DNA from: CAYLWW01 sp964387585
Lineage (GTDB): Bacteria; Pseudomonadota; Alphaproteobacteria; Rickettsiales; Midichloriaceae
Assembly: GCA_964387585.1 (NCBI GenBank)
Contig: CAYLWW010000021.1
Location: forward strand, 1 to 19,527
Reading direction: 5' to 3'
DNA: 19,527 nucleotides
A program made the position numbers and the translations under genes. Numbering within the stretch: the stretch's first letter is position 1; the number at the start of each line of letters is the position of its first letter. The notes beneath the pieces are model-generated. The model did not search any database, was not told the origin of the DNA, and saw only the letters and a list, made by a program, of their open reading frames with translations. Shown in pieces: positions 1 through 7,545 of the stretch.

Positions 1-4
1 CCGT

Positions 5-10
5 AGGGGG
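5..10 (+). promoter_or_regulatory. Ribosome binding site for small terminase
   Basis: AGGGGG lies 5 bases before the ATG at 16. An in-frame GTG at 10 overlaps this motif and so would have no upstream binding site inside the window. This decides the start in favour of the ATG at 16. The TAG at 4-6 may be the stop of a preceding gene, but too little sequence is present to tell. Confidence 0.6.
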
Positions 11-15
11 TGAAG

Positions 16-444
16 ATGCCCGGACCACCGCCGAATCGGTCAGATCAGCGCCGCCGGGTGAACAAGCCCGAGGGGGTCCAGGTCACCAAGGCTCCCGGGG
101 CCGAGACCGTCGTCCCGCCCGACGCCGATCAGGACTGGCACCCGGTCGCCACCCGCTGGTTCGACAGCCTCAAGACCTCCGGCCAGAGCACCTTCTACGA
201 GGACTCCGACTGGGCCACGGCCTACCTGATCGCCGAGTCGATGAGCCGGGAGCTCAACACGGGGGAACCGCCCACCGGAGCGGCCATGGGAGCGTGGCTC
301 AAGGCCATGGGGTCGCTGATGGTCACCGAGGGCGATCGACGCCGGGCTCGCCTCGAGCTGCAGCGTCCGTCTGCCGAGGAGGTGCCCGCCGATGTCTCCG
401 AGCTCGACGAGTACCGCGCTCGCCTCGCCCGCCACTCCAGCTAG
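16..444 (+). CDS. terS: Phage terminase small subunit
   Basis: This 142-residue protein is the probable DNA-recognition subunit of the packaging motor: it binds the phage packaging site and hands DNA to the large terminase. The sequence shows a basic, proline-rich N-terminus (PGPPPNRSDQRRR), a central WHPVATRWFDSL segment, an SDWATAYLIAESMSREL helix, a GAAMGAWLKAMGSLMVTEGDRRR stretch split over residues ~90-110, and a C-terminal VSELDEYRARLA tail. I recognise this arrangement from actinobacteriophage small terminases, from memory and not from a search. Position directly upstream of, and overlapping by 53 bases, the large terminase supports the call. The ATG at 16 is preferred over the GTG at 10 because of the ribosome binding site. 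A less specific label, conserved head-region protein, is the main alternative. Confidence 0.8.
   Translation: MPGPPPNRSDQRRRVNKPEGVQVTKAPGAETVVPPDADQDWHPVATRWFDSLKTSGQSTFYEDSDWATAYLIAESMSRELNTGEPPTGAAMGAWLKAMGSLMVTEGDRRRARLELQRPSAEEVPADVSELDEYRARLARHSS
376..382 (+). promoter_or_regulatory. Ribosome binding site for large terminase, inside terS
   Basis: GAGGAGG sits 9 bases before the ATG at 392, within the coding sequence of the small terminase. It supports the long 53-base overlap between the two genes as real rather than a mis-called start. Confidence 0.6.
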
Positions 445-2068
445 CCGCCTCACAACCCTCCCGGCGTGGGACTTCGACGCCGGGATCCGCACGCTCGGCT
501 TCGAGGCCGCCGCCTGGACCGAGACGTGGCTGATCCAGCCCAACGGCCCGAGCGCCCGGTCACCGTTCCGACTCACCGCCGACCAGCTGACGTTCCTCCT
601 CTGGTGGTACGCCGTCGACGACGACGGAGCCTGGCTGTTCAGCCACGGCGTCCGCCGCCTGGCCAAGGGGTCCGGCAAGTCGCCGTTCGCCGCCGTGCTC
701 TCCCTGATCGAGCTGTGCGCCCCGGTGCGGCTCGAACGCTTCGACGATCGCCGGCCGGGCGGGTGCCTGGGCCGGCCGGTCGACATGCCGCTGGTGCAGA
801 TCGCCGCCACGGCCGAGTCGCAGACCGCCAACACGATGCGCATGGTGCGGGCCTTCGCACCGAAGGGCTCTGCGGTGGTGGACGCCCACGGCCTCGACCC
901 CGGCAAGACCCGCTACTACCGCCTGCCCGAGGGCACCCTCGAGGTCATCACCAGCTCGGCCACCGCGGCCGAGGGCGCCGAGGCCTCGTTCATCGTCGGC
1001 GACGAGACCGAGCACTGGCGCCCGGCGAACGGCGGCCCCGACCTGGCGGCCACTCTCGCCGACAACCTGGCGAAGTCCGGGTCCCGCATGCTCGAGACCT
1101 CGAACGCCTGGGTGCCCGGTGCCGAGACCGTGGCCGAGTCCACGTGGGATGCCTGGGTGGCCCAGGAGGAGGGGCGCACCCAGGGCGAGACCTCGATCCT
1201 CTACGACGCCCGCATCGCACCGCCTGACACCGACATGGCCGACCCCGACTCGCTCCGGGCAGCTCTGGAGCACGTCTACGCCGACTGCGATTGGAAGCGG
1301 GGCCCCGACGGCCGGGTGAACGTCCGGCCGATCATGGAACGCATCTGGACCCCGTCGTCGAGGCCTGACGACTCGCAGCGGAAGTACCTCAACCAGCCCA
1401 CGGTGGCCCAGGACGCCTGGACCACCCCCGAGGCCTGGGCGCTGCTCGCCGACCCTGCCCGCTCCGTCACCGCCGACGAGGCCGTCGTGTTGTTCTTCGA
1501 TGGCTCGAAGTCCTCCGACACCACGGCCCTCGTCGGGTGCTGCGTGTCCGATGGCCACGTGTTCACCGTGGAGGTCTGGGAGCCAGACATTGCCGTGGCC
1601 GACTCCGTGGTCCCCGTGGCCGAGGTGGACGCCACCGTGGACCGGGCGTTCGACCGCTTCAACGTGGTGGCGTTCTTCGCCGACGTGGCCGAGTGGGAGT
1701 CCTTCGTGAAGATCGAGTGGCCCCGCCGCCATGGGGACCGGCTCAAGGTCCACGCGGTGACCGGCGGGAAGGACCCGCAGGTGATCGCCTGGGACATGCG
1801 GGCCCGGGTGATGGAGTTCACCCGTGCCGCCGAGCTCGTCGAAGCCGAGATCCGTGACCGGCTGTTCACCCACGACGGCCATCCGGTGCTGGCCCGCCAC
1901 GTCCACAACCTGCGCCGCCGGCCGAACCGGTGGGGCGTGTCTGTCGGCAAGGAGACCCGCTCGTCGGCCAAGAAGGTCGACGCCGGCGTCTGCATGATCG
2001 GCGCCCGCATGTTGCGAAGCGTGGTCCTCAACAAGGGCCGAGAAGAACGATCCGGTGTGGTCGTGTGA
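392..2068 (+). CDS. terL: Phage terminase large subunit (ATPase and nuclease)
   Basis: This 558-residue protein is the packaging motor: it hydrolyses ATP to drive DNA into the prohead and cuts the concatemer. The N-terminal ATPase half shows a Walker A loop AKGSGKS at residues 91-97, with Leu instead of the usual Gly/Ala at the first position of the classical pattern, which is common in terminases. A hydrophobic strand followed by GDE (Walker B, D204-E205) and an ETSNAW coupling-type motif near 235-240 follow. The C-terminal nuclease half shows FFDGSKSSD (D370, D376) and FFADVAEWE (D431), acidic residues expected of the RNase H-like fold. Length fits the family. It is followed by the portal gene, whose start lies 14 bases after the stop. 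Confidence 0.95.
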   Translation: MSPSSTSTALASPATPASRLTTLPAWDFDAGIRTLGFEAAAWTETWLIQPNGPSARSPFRLTADQLTFLLWWYAVDDDGAWLFSHGVRRLAKGSGKSPFAAVLSLIELCAPVRLERFDDRRPGGCLGRPVDMPLVQIAATAESQTANTMRMVRAFAPKGSAVVDAHGLDPGKTRYYRLPEGTLEVITSSATAAEGAEASFIVGDETEHWRPANGGPDLAATLADNLAKSGSRMLETSNAWVPGAETVAESTWDAWVAQEEGRTQGETSILYDARIAPPDTDMADPDSLRAALEHVYADCDWKRGPDGRVNVRPIMERIWTPSSRPDDSQRKYLNQPTVAQDAWTTPEAWALLADPARSVTADEAVVLFFDGSKSSDTTALVGCCVSDGHVFTVEVWEPDIAVADSVVPVAEVDATVDRAFDRFNVVAFFADVAEWESFVKIEWPRRHGDRLKVHAVTGGKDPQVIAWDMRARVMEFTRAAELVEAEIRDRLFTHDGHPVLARHVHNLRRRPNRWGVSVGKETRSSAKKVDAGVCMIGARMLRSVVLNKGREERSGVVV

Positions 2069-2075
2069 AGGGAGG
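2068..2075 (+). promoter_or_regulatory. Ribosome binding site for portal gene
   Basis: AAGGGAGG is 6 bases before the ATG at 2082 and starts on the last base of the terL stop codon. It selects this ATG over an in-frame GTG at 2055, which lies inside terL, and over the ATG at 2088, which is 12 bases away. Confidence 0.65.
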
Positions 2076-2081
2076 CGCTCC

Positions 2082-3506
2082 ATGGTGATGTCCGCTTCCC
2101 AGGTCACAGCGCTGATCAAGGAGAACCTGCTCCCGAAGTGGCGCACCGAGCGAAAGAAGCTCGACCGCATCGACGGCTGGCTCCGCTGGGACCACGACGA
2201 CCCCCACCGACCCCGTCACGCCACCCAGGAGTACCGGGAGCTCGCCGCCCGGGCCCAGACCCCCTGGGGGGACCTGGTGGTGGGCTCGGTCTCCCAGACC
2301 CTCTACGTGGAGGGCTACCGGCGCCCCGACGCCCCGAAGGACTCGACGGGCTGGGAGATCTGGCAGGCCAACGGCATGGACGCCCGCCAGGTGACGATCC
2401 ATCGAGGAGCGCTTGGCTACGGAATCGCCTACGCGACCTGCTTGCCCGGCAGAATCCTCACGGGCAAGGCGATGCCGAAGCTGCGGGGTGTGTCTCCGCG
2501 CGAGATGCTCGCGGTCTACGAGGACCCGGCCGACGACGAGTGGCCGGTGTACGCGCTGCGGGTGCGCAAGGTGAAGGCCGGCCACGAGCTCACCGTGTAC
2601 GACGCCACCCACACCTACACGCTGGTGTTGAAGGACCTGGGCGACGACCCGCAGCGCCAGCAGGTGACGATGCTCGAGCACGGCATCGGGGTCTGCCCGG
2701 TGGTGCGCTACTGCAACCGGTTCGACCTCGAGGGCCGCTCTGCCGGCGAGATCGAGCCGTTCATCCCGGTGCTGGGCCGCATCGACCAGACCGCGTTCGA
2801 CCGGCTCGTGGTCCAGCGGTTCGCATCCTGGATCGTCCGGACGATCGCCGGCATGGACGTCCCGGCCTCGGCCGCCGCCACCGGCGAGACCGTCGACCAG
2901 GTGAAGATGCGGCTCAAGGTGGAGGACTTCCTCACCGCCACCGACAAGGACACCAAGTTCGGGTCGCTGCCGGCCAGCCCGCTCGACGGGTTCATCAAGG
3001 CCCACGACTCCGACCTCGCGGTGCTCGCCGCAGTGTCGCAGACCCCGGCGTTCGAGATGCTCGGCACCCTCGCGAACCTGTCCGCTGAGGCCCTGGCCGC
3101 CGCCAAGGCCTCGCAGACCGCCAAGTCCGACGAGCGCAAGCACACCTTCGGGGAGGCCCACGAGCAGCTGATCCGCCTCGCCTGCTACGTCTCGGGCAAC
3201 AACGACGGTGCAGAGGACTTCATGGCCCAGGTCCGCTGGGCCGACACCTCGATCCGGTCGCTCGCCCAGGCCGTCGATGCGCTCGGCAAGATGGCCCAGA
3301 TGCTCGGCTTCCCGGCTGAGCTGCTGTGGCAGAAGGTCCCGGGCTTCACAGACCAGGACGTGGACGAAGCCCGCGACCTGGTTGCCGAGCAGGGCGGTGG
3401 GCTCACCCAGCTCCTGGGCCAGCTGGCGGGTGCGCAGGAACCAGCCGCCGGGAACGCTGCGGACATCAAGGCCCAGGCCGATGCGCTCGTCCTCGAGGGC
3501 CCGTAG
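2082..3506 (+). CDS. Phage portal protein (SPP1 gp6-like family)
   Basis: This 474-residue protein would form the dodecameric ring at the unique capsid vertex through which DNA enters and leaves, and to which terminase and neck proteins dock. Family assignment rests on the N-terminal pattern (helical start, YRELAARAQTPWGDLVV, then GWEIWQANGMDARQ), the beta-rich middle, the DLEGRSAGEIEP segment, the FEMLGTLANLSAEALAAAK helix, and a C-terminal KHTFGEAHEQLIRLAC helix. This order is typical of SPP1-type portals in actinophages. Length is usual. It sits directly between terL and a MuF-like gene, the expected position. The start is fixed by the ribosome binding site at 2068-2075. I see no truncation. 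Confidence 0.92.
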   Translation: MVMSASQVTALIKENLLPKWRTERKKLDRIDGWLRWDHDDPHRPRHATQEYRELAARAQTPWGDLVVGSVSQTLYVEGYRRPDAPKDSTGWEIWQANGMDARQVTIHRGALGYGIAYATCLPGRILTGKAMPKLRGVSPREMLAVYEDPADDEWPVYALRVRKVKAGHELTVYDATHTYTLVLKDLGDDPQRQQVTMLEHGIGVCPVVRYCNRFDLEGRSAGEIEPFIPVLGRIDQTAFDRLVVQRFASWIVRTIAGMDVPASAAATGETVDQVKMRLKVEDFLTATDKDTKFGSLPASPLDGFIKAHDSDLAVLAAVSQTPAFEMLGTLANLSAEALAAAKASQTAKSDERKHTFGEAHEQLIRLACYVSGNNDGAEDFMAQVRWADTSIRSLAQAVDALGKMAQMLGFPAELLWQKVPGFTDQDVDEARDLVAEQGGGLTQLLGQLAGAQEPAAGNAADIKAQADALVLEGP

Positions 3507-4108
3507 TGCCCACCCGGGCTGGTGCCCTGCTCACCGAGGCCCACCGCCTCGCCCAGGCCAAGATCTCCGCCGAGGTGGTGGCCGACCTGCTCAAGGTCTG
3601 GCCGCTGCTCGACCCCCGCAACCTGGACGCCACGGTCGACCGCTGGCTCACCGCCTCCCAGGCGATCGTCCTCAAGAAGCACGGCGACTCCGCCGCCCTC
3701 GCCCGCGAGTACCTGCGCCGGTTCCGGGCCGTGGAGCTCGGCACCCCCATCACCGCTTGGACCCCTCCGCCCGCACCGCCCGCGCCCATCGAAGCCATCC
3801 GCACCTCCCTGGTCGTCCAAGGCCCGGTCCGCATCAAGGCGGCCACCGCCATCCAGACCGCCATCGACGTGGCCGCCGTGACCGCTTCGGGCACCGCTGC
3901 TGCCGCCGGCTCCCGCCACGCCCTCAACGGTGGCCGGGACACCATCGTCGAAGCGGCGAAGGCCGACGAGCGAGCCCAGGGCATGCGCCGGGTCACCTCC
4001 GGGACGGCCTGCAAGTTCTGCTCGATGCTCGCCACCCGCACCGACTTCTCCTACGCCTTCAAGGCCCACGACGGCTGCCACTGCCAGACCCACCCGGTCT
4101 ACCGGTAG
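3506..4108 (+). CDS. MuF-like minor head protein
   Basis: This 200-residue protein starts at a GTG sharing one base with the portal TAG stop, with GAGGG at 3495-3499 as a reasonable ribosome binding site. The C-terminus carries a CKFC pair (C169, C172) followed by the cluster HDGCHC (H188, C191, H192, C193) and ends HPVYR. This is the usual signature of actinophage MuF-like head proteins, where Cys/His residues probably bind a metal. The N-terminal half is helical, and a proline-rich linker (TPPPAPPAP, ~86-94) separates the halves. Members are minor capsid components made next to the portal and may be injected or aid head assembly; the exact role is not settled. There is no toxin or protease domain appended. 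Confidence 0.8.
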   Translation: MPTRAGALLTEAHRLAQAKISAEVVADLLKVWPLLDPRNLDATVDRWLTASQAIVLKKHGDSAALAREYLRRFRAVELGTPITAWTPPPAPPAPIEAIRTSLVVQGPVRIKAATAIQTAIDVAAVTASGTAAAAGSRHALNGGRDTIVEAAKADERAQGMRRVTSGTACKFCSMLATRTDFSYAFKAHDGCHCQTHPVYR

Positions 4109-4138
4109 GCGCCAGCGATCACTCGCTTCCTGCGAGGC

Positions 4139-4157
4139 AGCGCGAACGGGCCGCGCT
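4139..4157 (+). other. Small stem-loop upstream of scaffold gene
   Basis: AGCGCG and CGCGCT pair perfectly (6 bp) around a 7-base loop in the 75-base gap between the MuF-like and scaffold genes. There is no following T-run, so it is not a typical intrinsic terminator. In sequence this GC-rich a 6-bp hairpin can arise by chance. It may affect mRNA processing or the relative amounts of upstream and downstream products. Confidence 0.25.
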
Positions 4158-4183
4158 CAAGCGCCCGGAACAGGAGACCCCAC

Positions 4184-4717
4184 GTGGGCACCGAAGACGA
4201 CAACACCGACACCACCAAGACCAAGACCTTCAACGAGGACCAGGTCGATGCGATCGTCGAGCGCCGGCTCAAGCGAGAGCGGGCGAAGTACTCCGACTAC
4301 GAGGACCTCAAGGCCCAGGTGGCCGAGCTGTCCAAGGGCGGAGGCGGCAAGGACAACAAGGGCGAGGTCGATCAGCTGACCCAGCAGATCTCCAAGCTCC
4401 AGGAAGACCTCGAGGGCGAGCGCGTCGAGCGCATGCGGATCGAGGTGGCGGCAGCGAAGGGGCTCACGCCGGCCCACATCAAGCGCCTCACGGGCAAGAC
4501 CCGCGAGGAGCTCGAGGACAACGCCGACGACCTGTTGGCCGACTTCCCCATCCCGGAGAAGACGGACGACGGCAAGGACGGCGGCAACGACGGCGACGGG
4601 ACCAAGCGCCCGCCGTCTCGGCGACCGGAGGCCGACCTCAAGGGCGGCACCGATCCCACGGAGGACCCCGCGGAGCTGGACCCGGCCACGTTGGCCGACT
4701 CGGTCCCGCGCCTCTGA
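4184..4717 (+). CDS. Capsid scaffolding protein
   Basis: This 177-residue, highly charged protein sits immediately upstream of the major capsid gene, where phages encode the scaffold that guides prohead assembly and then leaves. The sequence shows an acidic/threonine-rich start, a long predicted coiled coil (about residues 15-80, rich in K, E, R, Q and L: FNEDQVDAIVERRLKRERAK, then QLTQQISKLQEDLEGERVER), a short helical segment with LTPAHIKRLTGKTREELE, and a disordered acidic, glycine-rich tail. That is the usual scaffold architecture. The start is GTG at 4184, with AGGAGA at 4172-4177 six bases upstream. No protease active-site motif is visible, so self-cleavage is not indicated. The call rests on position and composition, not on a conserved catalytic motif. 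Confidence 0.8.
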   Translation: MGTEDDNTDTTKTKTFNEDQVDAIVERRLKRERAKYSDYEDLKAQVAELSKGGGGKDNKGEVDQLTQQISKLQEDLEGERVERMRIEVAAAKGLTPAHIKRLTGKTREELEDNADDLLADFPIPEKTDDGKDGGNDGDGTKRPPSRRPEADLKGGTDPTEDPAELDPATLADSVPRL

Positions 4718-4768
4718 CGCAACCCCGCACGGCACCGCCACGGAGCCGCAGCGGTCAACCCACGACCC

Positions 4769-4775
4769 AAGGAGG
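4769..4775 (+). promoter_or_regulatory. Strong ribosome binding site for major capsid gene
   Basis: AAGGAGG lies 5 bases before the GTG at 4781. Unlike most genes here this one is not coupled to its upstream neighbour: a 63-base gap precedes it. A strong independent site fits the high copy number of coat protein. Confidence 0.65.
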
Positions 4776-4780
4776 TTCCC

Positions 4781-5740
4781 GTGGCGAACAGTTTCGTGAA
4801 GGCTGAGCAGGTCGTCAGCCAGATGCTCGGTGTGCTCGAGCGGGAGCTGGTCCTGGCCAGCCTCGTGTGGAAGGACCCGGTGCCCTCGTTCAAGGGCGCC
4901 AAGAACGACACGGTGTCGATCAAGGTCCCGGCGTACACCACCGCCCGCACCCGCACCATGCGGTCGAACACCGCCCTGACCGTCGACAACCTCGACGAGA
5001 CCAAGGTCGACATCGCGCTCGACACCCACGTCTACAAGGCGATCGGCGTCTCCGACGAGGAGATGACGCTCGACATCGTGGACTTCGGTGCCCAGATCAC
5101 GGCTCCGGCCATGAACTCGGTGGTCCGCAAGGTCGAGGACGCCCTGGCGACCGAGATCAACGCCGCCGACTACGAGCTCACCGAGACGCTCGACGCCGAC
5201 GACCCCTACCTGGGGATCCTCGCCGGCAAGATCGGCCTCGACAAGGCGAGCGTCCCGGCCGGTGGCCGGTTCCTCGCGGTGGGCTCCAACGTGGAGCTCG
5301 CCCTGCTCGGCTCGGACCGGCTCACCCGGTTCGACTCGACCGGCGACGCCGGCAACACGGCGCTGCGCGAGGCCCTCATCGGCCGCATCGCCAACTTCAC
5401 CGCGGTGTCGGTGCCGGGCATGGACCCGGACAAGGCGGTCGCCGCCCACCGTTCGGCGTTCGTGCTCTCGCTGGTCGCTCCCGAGGTGCCTGGTGGCGCC
5501 ACGTGGGGCGAGCGTCGCACCCACAAGGGCATGTCCCTCCGGGTGCTGCGGGACTACGACCCCACGCCGGCCGCCGGCGGCCCCCCGCAGGACCGTCTGC
5601 TCACCGACACGTTCATGGGCACCGGTGTGACCATGGACCGGGGCACCATCGACGACGACGGCCGGTTCGTCCCGACCGAGGACGGCACCGACGACCCGAT
5701 CCTCGTGCGGGCCGTCGAGCTGTCCCTCGCGGGGTCCTGA
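4781..5740 (+). CDS. Major capsid protein (P22 coat-like, HK97 fold)
   Basis: This 319-residue protein is the main shell subunit. It has the pattern seen in the P22-coat-like branch of HK97-fold capsid proteins: an N-terminal helix (FVKAEQVVSQMLGVLEREL), the DTVSIKVPAYTTAR strand, then the segment around LDETKVDIALDTHVYKAIGV and SDEEMTLDIVDF, a spine helix with MNSVVRKVEDALATEI, a P-domain segment with RFLAVGSNVELALL, and a C-terminal strand region ending VRAVELSLAGS. Length matches actinophage coat proteins. The start is GTG at 4781 with an AAGGAGG site. The scaffold gene upstream and a head-tail adaptor downstream confirm the context. No separate prohead protease gene is present, and the N-terminus reads directly into the expected fold, so proteolytic maturation is not suggested. 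Confidence 0.92.
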   Translation: MANSFVKAEQVVSQMLGVLERELVLASLVWKDPVPSFKGAKNDTVSIKVPAYTTARTRTMRSNTALTVDNLDETKVDIALDTHVYKAIGVSDEEMTLDIVDFGAQITAPAMNSVVRKVEDALATEINAADYELTETLDADDPYLGILAGKIGLDKASVPAGGRFLAVGSNVELALLGSDRLTRFDSTGDAGNTALREALIGRIANFTAVSVPGMDPDKAVAAHRSAFVLSLVAPEVPGGATWGERRTHKGMSLRVLRDYDPTPAAGGPPQDRLLTDTFMGTGVTMDRGTIDDDGRFVPTEDGTDDPILVRAVELSLAGS

Positions 5741-5743
5741 GCC

Positions 5744-6199
5744 ATGGGGCTGCCCGCGCTCGCTCCGGTCACCGATCTTGCTGCCTGGATGGGCATCTCG
5801 ATCACCGGAGAGACCGACACCGAGCGGGCGCGGGCGCTCCTCGCCGCAGCATCGACCCTGGTCCGTACCCGGGCCGGCGAGAACTGGGTCGACGCTGAGG
5901 GCCGCCTCGAGAGCGGCATCCCTGACGGCATCCCCCAGGTGGTGGTGGCCGTGGCCGCCCGCCTCTGGGCCAACCCCACCGGCGCCTCGAGCAGCGGCGC
6001 CGGGCCCTTCACCACGGCGTGGCCGGTCGGGTTCGCTCTGACCGACGCCGAGGCCGACATGGTCGACGCTGCGATGGGCACCTCGACGTTCCGGGGGATC
6101 GGCACGATCTCCACCACCCGGGGGCCGATCGACACCCGCTCGGTGCTGCCCGACTTCGGGTACGGCGATGACGATCTGCCGTGCGAGCCGATCTGGTGA
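5744..6199 (+). CDS. Head-tail connector adaptor protein
   Basis: This 151-residue protein follows the capsid gene after 3 bases, the place where phages encode the adaptor that docks beneath the portal (HK97 gp6/SPP1 gp15 type). The first 75 residues are a helical bundle (VTDLAAWMGISI, ETDTERARALLAAASTLVRT, then IPQVVVAVAARLWANP), the arrangement expected for the adaptor helices; a flexible glycine/serine stretch and an extended C-terminal arm follow, as is typical. The C-terminus overlaps the next gene by 4 bases. I see no strong ribosome binding site, so it may depend on translation from the capsid gene. The call is by position and fold pattern; sequence conservation in this family is low. 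Confidence 0.75.
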   Translation: MGLPALAPVTDLAAWMGISITGETDTERARALLAAASTLVRTRAGENWVDAEGRLESGIPDGIPQVVVAVAARLWANPTGASSSGAGPFTTAWPVGFALTDAEADMVDAAMGTSTFRGIGTISTTRGPIDTRSVLPDFGYGDDDLPCEPIW

Positions 6200-7545
6200 A
6201 CGTCGTCATCCTGGTCCCGTGGCGCCCTGGCAACGCCGACCGCCAGAAGCTGTGGGACTTCACGAAGGCCTGGTGGCAGCGCGACCACCCGGAGTGGACG
6301 ATCCACGAAGCGCCGGGCCCGCTCGACGGCCCCTTCAACCGGTCCGCTGCGATCAACGAGGCCGCCCGCGCCGCCGGCGAGTGGGACGTCGCCGTCATCA
6401 TCGACGCCGACGTGATCGCCAACGCCGACGCCGTCCGCAACGGCGTGGAGCTCGCCCAGGCCACCGGCCAGATGGTGGTCACCCACGACGAGCGGGTGAT
6501 GCTCTCCAAGGCCGGGGCCCGCAAGGTGATCGAGGGCTACCGGGGCAGCTGGCGCACCGCCGGCATGGTGGAGCGGGTCTGGCAGGACTCCGTGTCCTGC
6601 TCGGTCGTCGTCTCCCGGTCCCTCTGGGATCTCGTCGGCGGGTTCGACGAGCTGTTCGTCGGCTGGGGGCGCGAGGACACGGCGTTCCGCATCGCCGCTG
6701 AGACGCTCACCGGGAAGCCCCTGATCCGGCTCTCGTCGGAGCTGTTCCACCTCTGGCACCCCGAGTCGCCCGAGGCCCGCAAGACCAGCCCGATCCGCAA
6801 GGCCAACGAGGCCCGCCACCAGCGCTACGTCGCCGCCCGGTGGAACGCCGACGACGTGCGCTCCCTGCTCGGCGAGGCACGCCAGGTGGTCGATGGCCGA
6901 CCGCTCGGCGAGACCGTGATCCCCCGGATCCTCCACCGCACCGTCCCCACCGAGACCACCGACGAGGTCGAGGCCTGGTGGCGCAAGGCCCAGGCCCTGC
7001 ACCCCGGCTGGGAGTTCCGCACCTACCGCGAGCCCGTCGACCCCGCTGCGTTCCCGCTCACCTCCGACCTGTGGCCCCGGTGCCAGAACGGCGCCCAGAA
7101 GGCCGGACTCATCCGCCTCGAGGCCCTGTTCACCCACGGCGGCGTCTACCTCGACTCCGACGTGGAGCCCTTCCGCTCCCTGGAGCCCCTGCTGCACCTG
7201 CCGGCGTTCGCCGCCTGGGAGGACGAGACCACGGTGCCCGACGCCGTCCTGGGCGCATGCGCCGGCCACCCGGCCTTCGAGGAGATGATCGCCAAGGCGC
7301 GGGCGTCGATCGAGGGCGGGGGCGACGCATGGCTGTCGGGTCCAGGCGTGGCCACCGAGACCCTGCCGAACCGCCCCGACGTGCTGGTGCTGCCGCCCGG
7401 GGCGTTCTACCCGCACCACTACCTCGAGAAGGCGAAGGCCGGCGCCCGCACCACCTGCCCATGGGTGTTCGTCGAGCACAAGTGGCATCACAGCTGGGGC
7501 AGCGAGGCCGCCAGGAAGTCGATCGCCAAGCGCCAGAGGGCGTGA
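6196..7545 (+). CDS. Two-domain glycosyltransferase (GT-A/GT7-like plus GT32-like)
   Basis: This 449-residue protein looks like two glycosyltransferases fused. Domain 1 (about 1-235) opens with a VVILVPWR strand, carries GPFNRSAAI (45-53), a metal-binding DAD (70-72) after VAVII, then GGFDELFVGWGRED (148-161), matching the C-terminal galactosyltransferase-type motif (GT7 C-terminal family), and HLWHP (185-189). Domain 2 (about 240-449) opens with IPRILHRT (242-249), has KAGLIRLEALFTHGGVYLDSD split over 302-322 with the DxD at D320/D322, and ends with HHSWG (431-435), the layout of GT32/DXD sugar transferases related to capsule-synthesis enzymes. Each would transfer a sugar from a nucleotide sugar. 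GTG at 6196 overlaps the adaptor stop, so a GTG further upstream at 6181 is less likely. No signal peptide or membrane segment is seen, so action is cytoplasmic. The acceptor is unknown; virion protein is my inference. Confidence 0.85.
   Translation: MNVVILVPWRPGNADRQKLWDFTKAWWQRDHPEWTIHEAPGPLDGPFNRSAAINEAARAAGEWDVAVIIDADVIANADAVRNGVELAQATGQMVVTHDERVMLSKAGARKVIEGYRGSWRTAGMVERVWQDSVSCSVVVSRSLWDLVGGFDELFVGWGREDTAFRIAAETLTGKPLIRLSSELFHLWHPESPEARKTSPIRKANEARHQRYVAARWNADDVRSLLGEARQVVDGRPLGETVIPRILHRTVPTETTDEVEAWWRKAQALHPGWEFRTYREPVDPAAFPLTSDLWPRCQNGAQKAGLIRLEALFTHGGVYLDSDVEPFRSLEPLLHLPAFAAWEDETTVPDAVLGACAGHPAFEEMIAKARASIEGGGDAWLSGPGVATETLPNRPDVLVLPPGAFYPHHYLEKAKAGARTTCPWVFVEHKWHHSWGSEAARKSIAKRQRA

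Noticed and set aside
5554..7491. A 645-codon minus-strand open frame opposite the capsid and glycosyltransferase genes
   Set aside because: It is a composition-driven shadow; the + strand glycosyltransferase has clear catalytic motifs.
6840..7541. Upstream extension of the methyltransferase frame by 234 codons
   Set aside because: This part is an Arg/Pro/Gly-rich out-of-frame shadow of the glycosyltransferase; the SAM fold begins just after the GTG at 7542.
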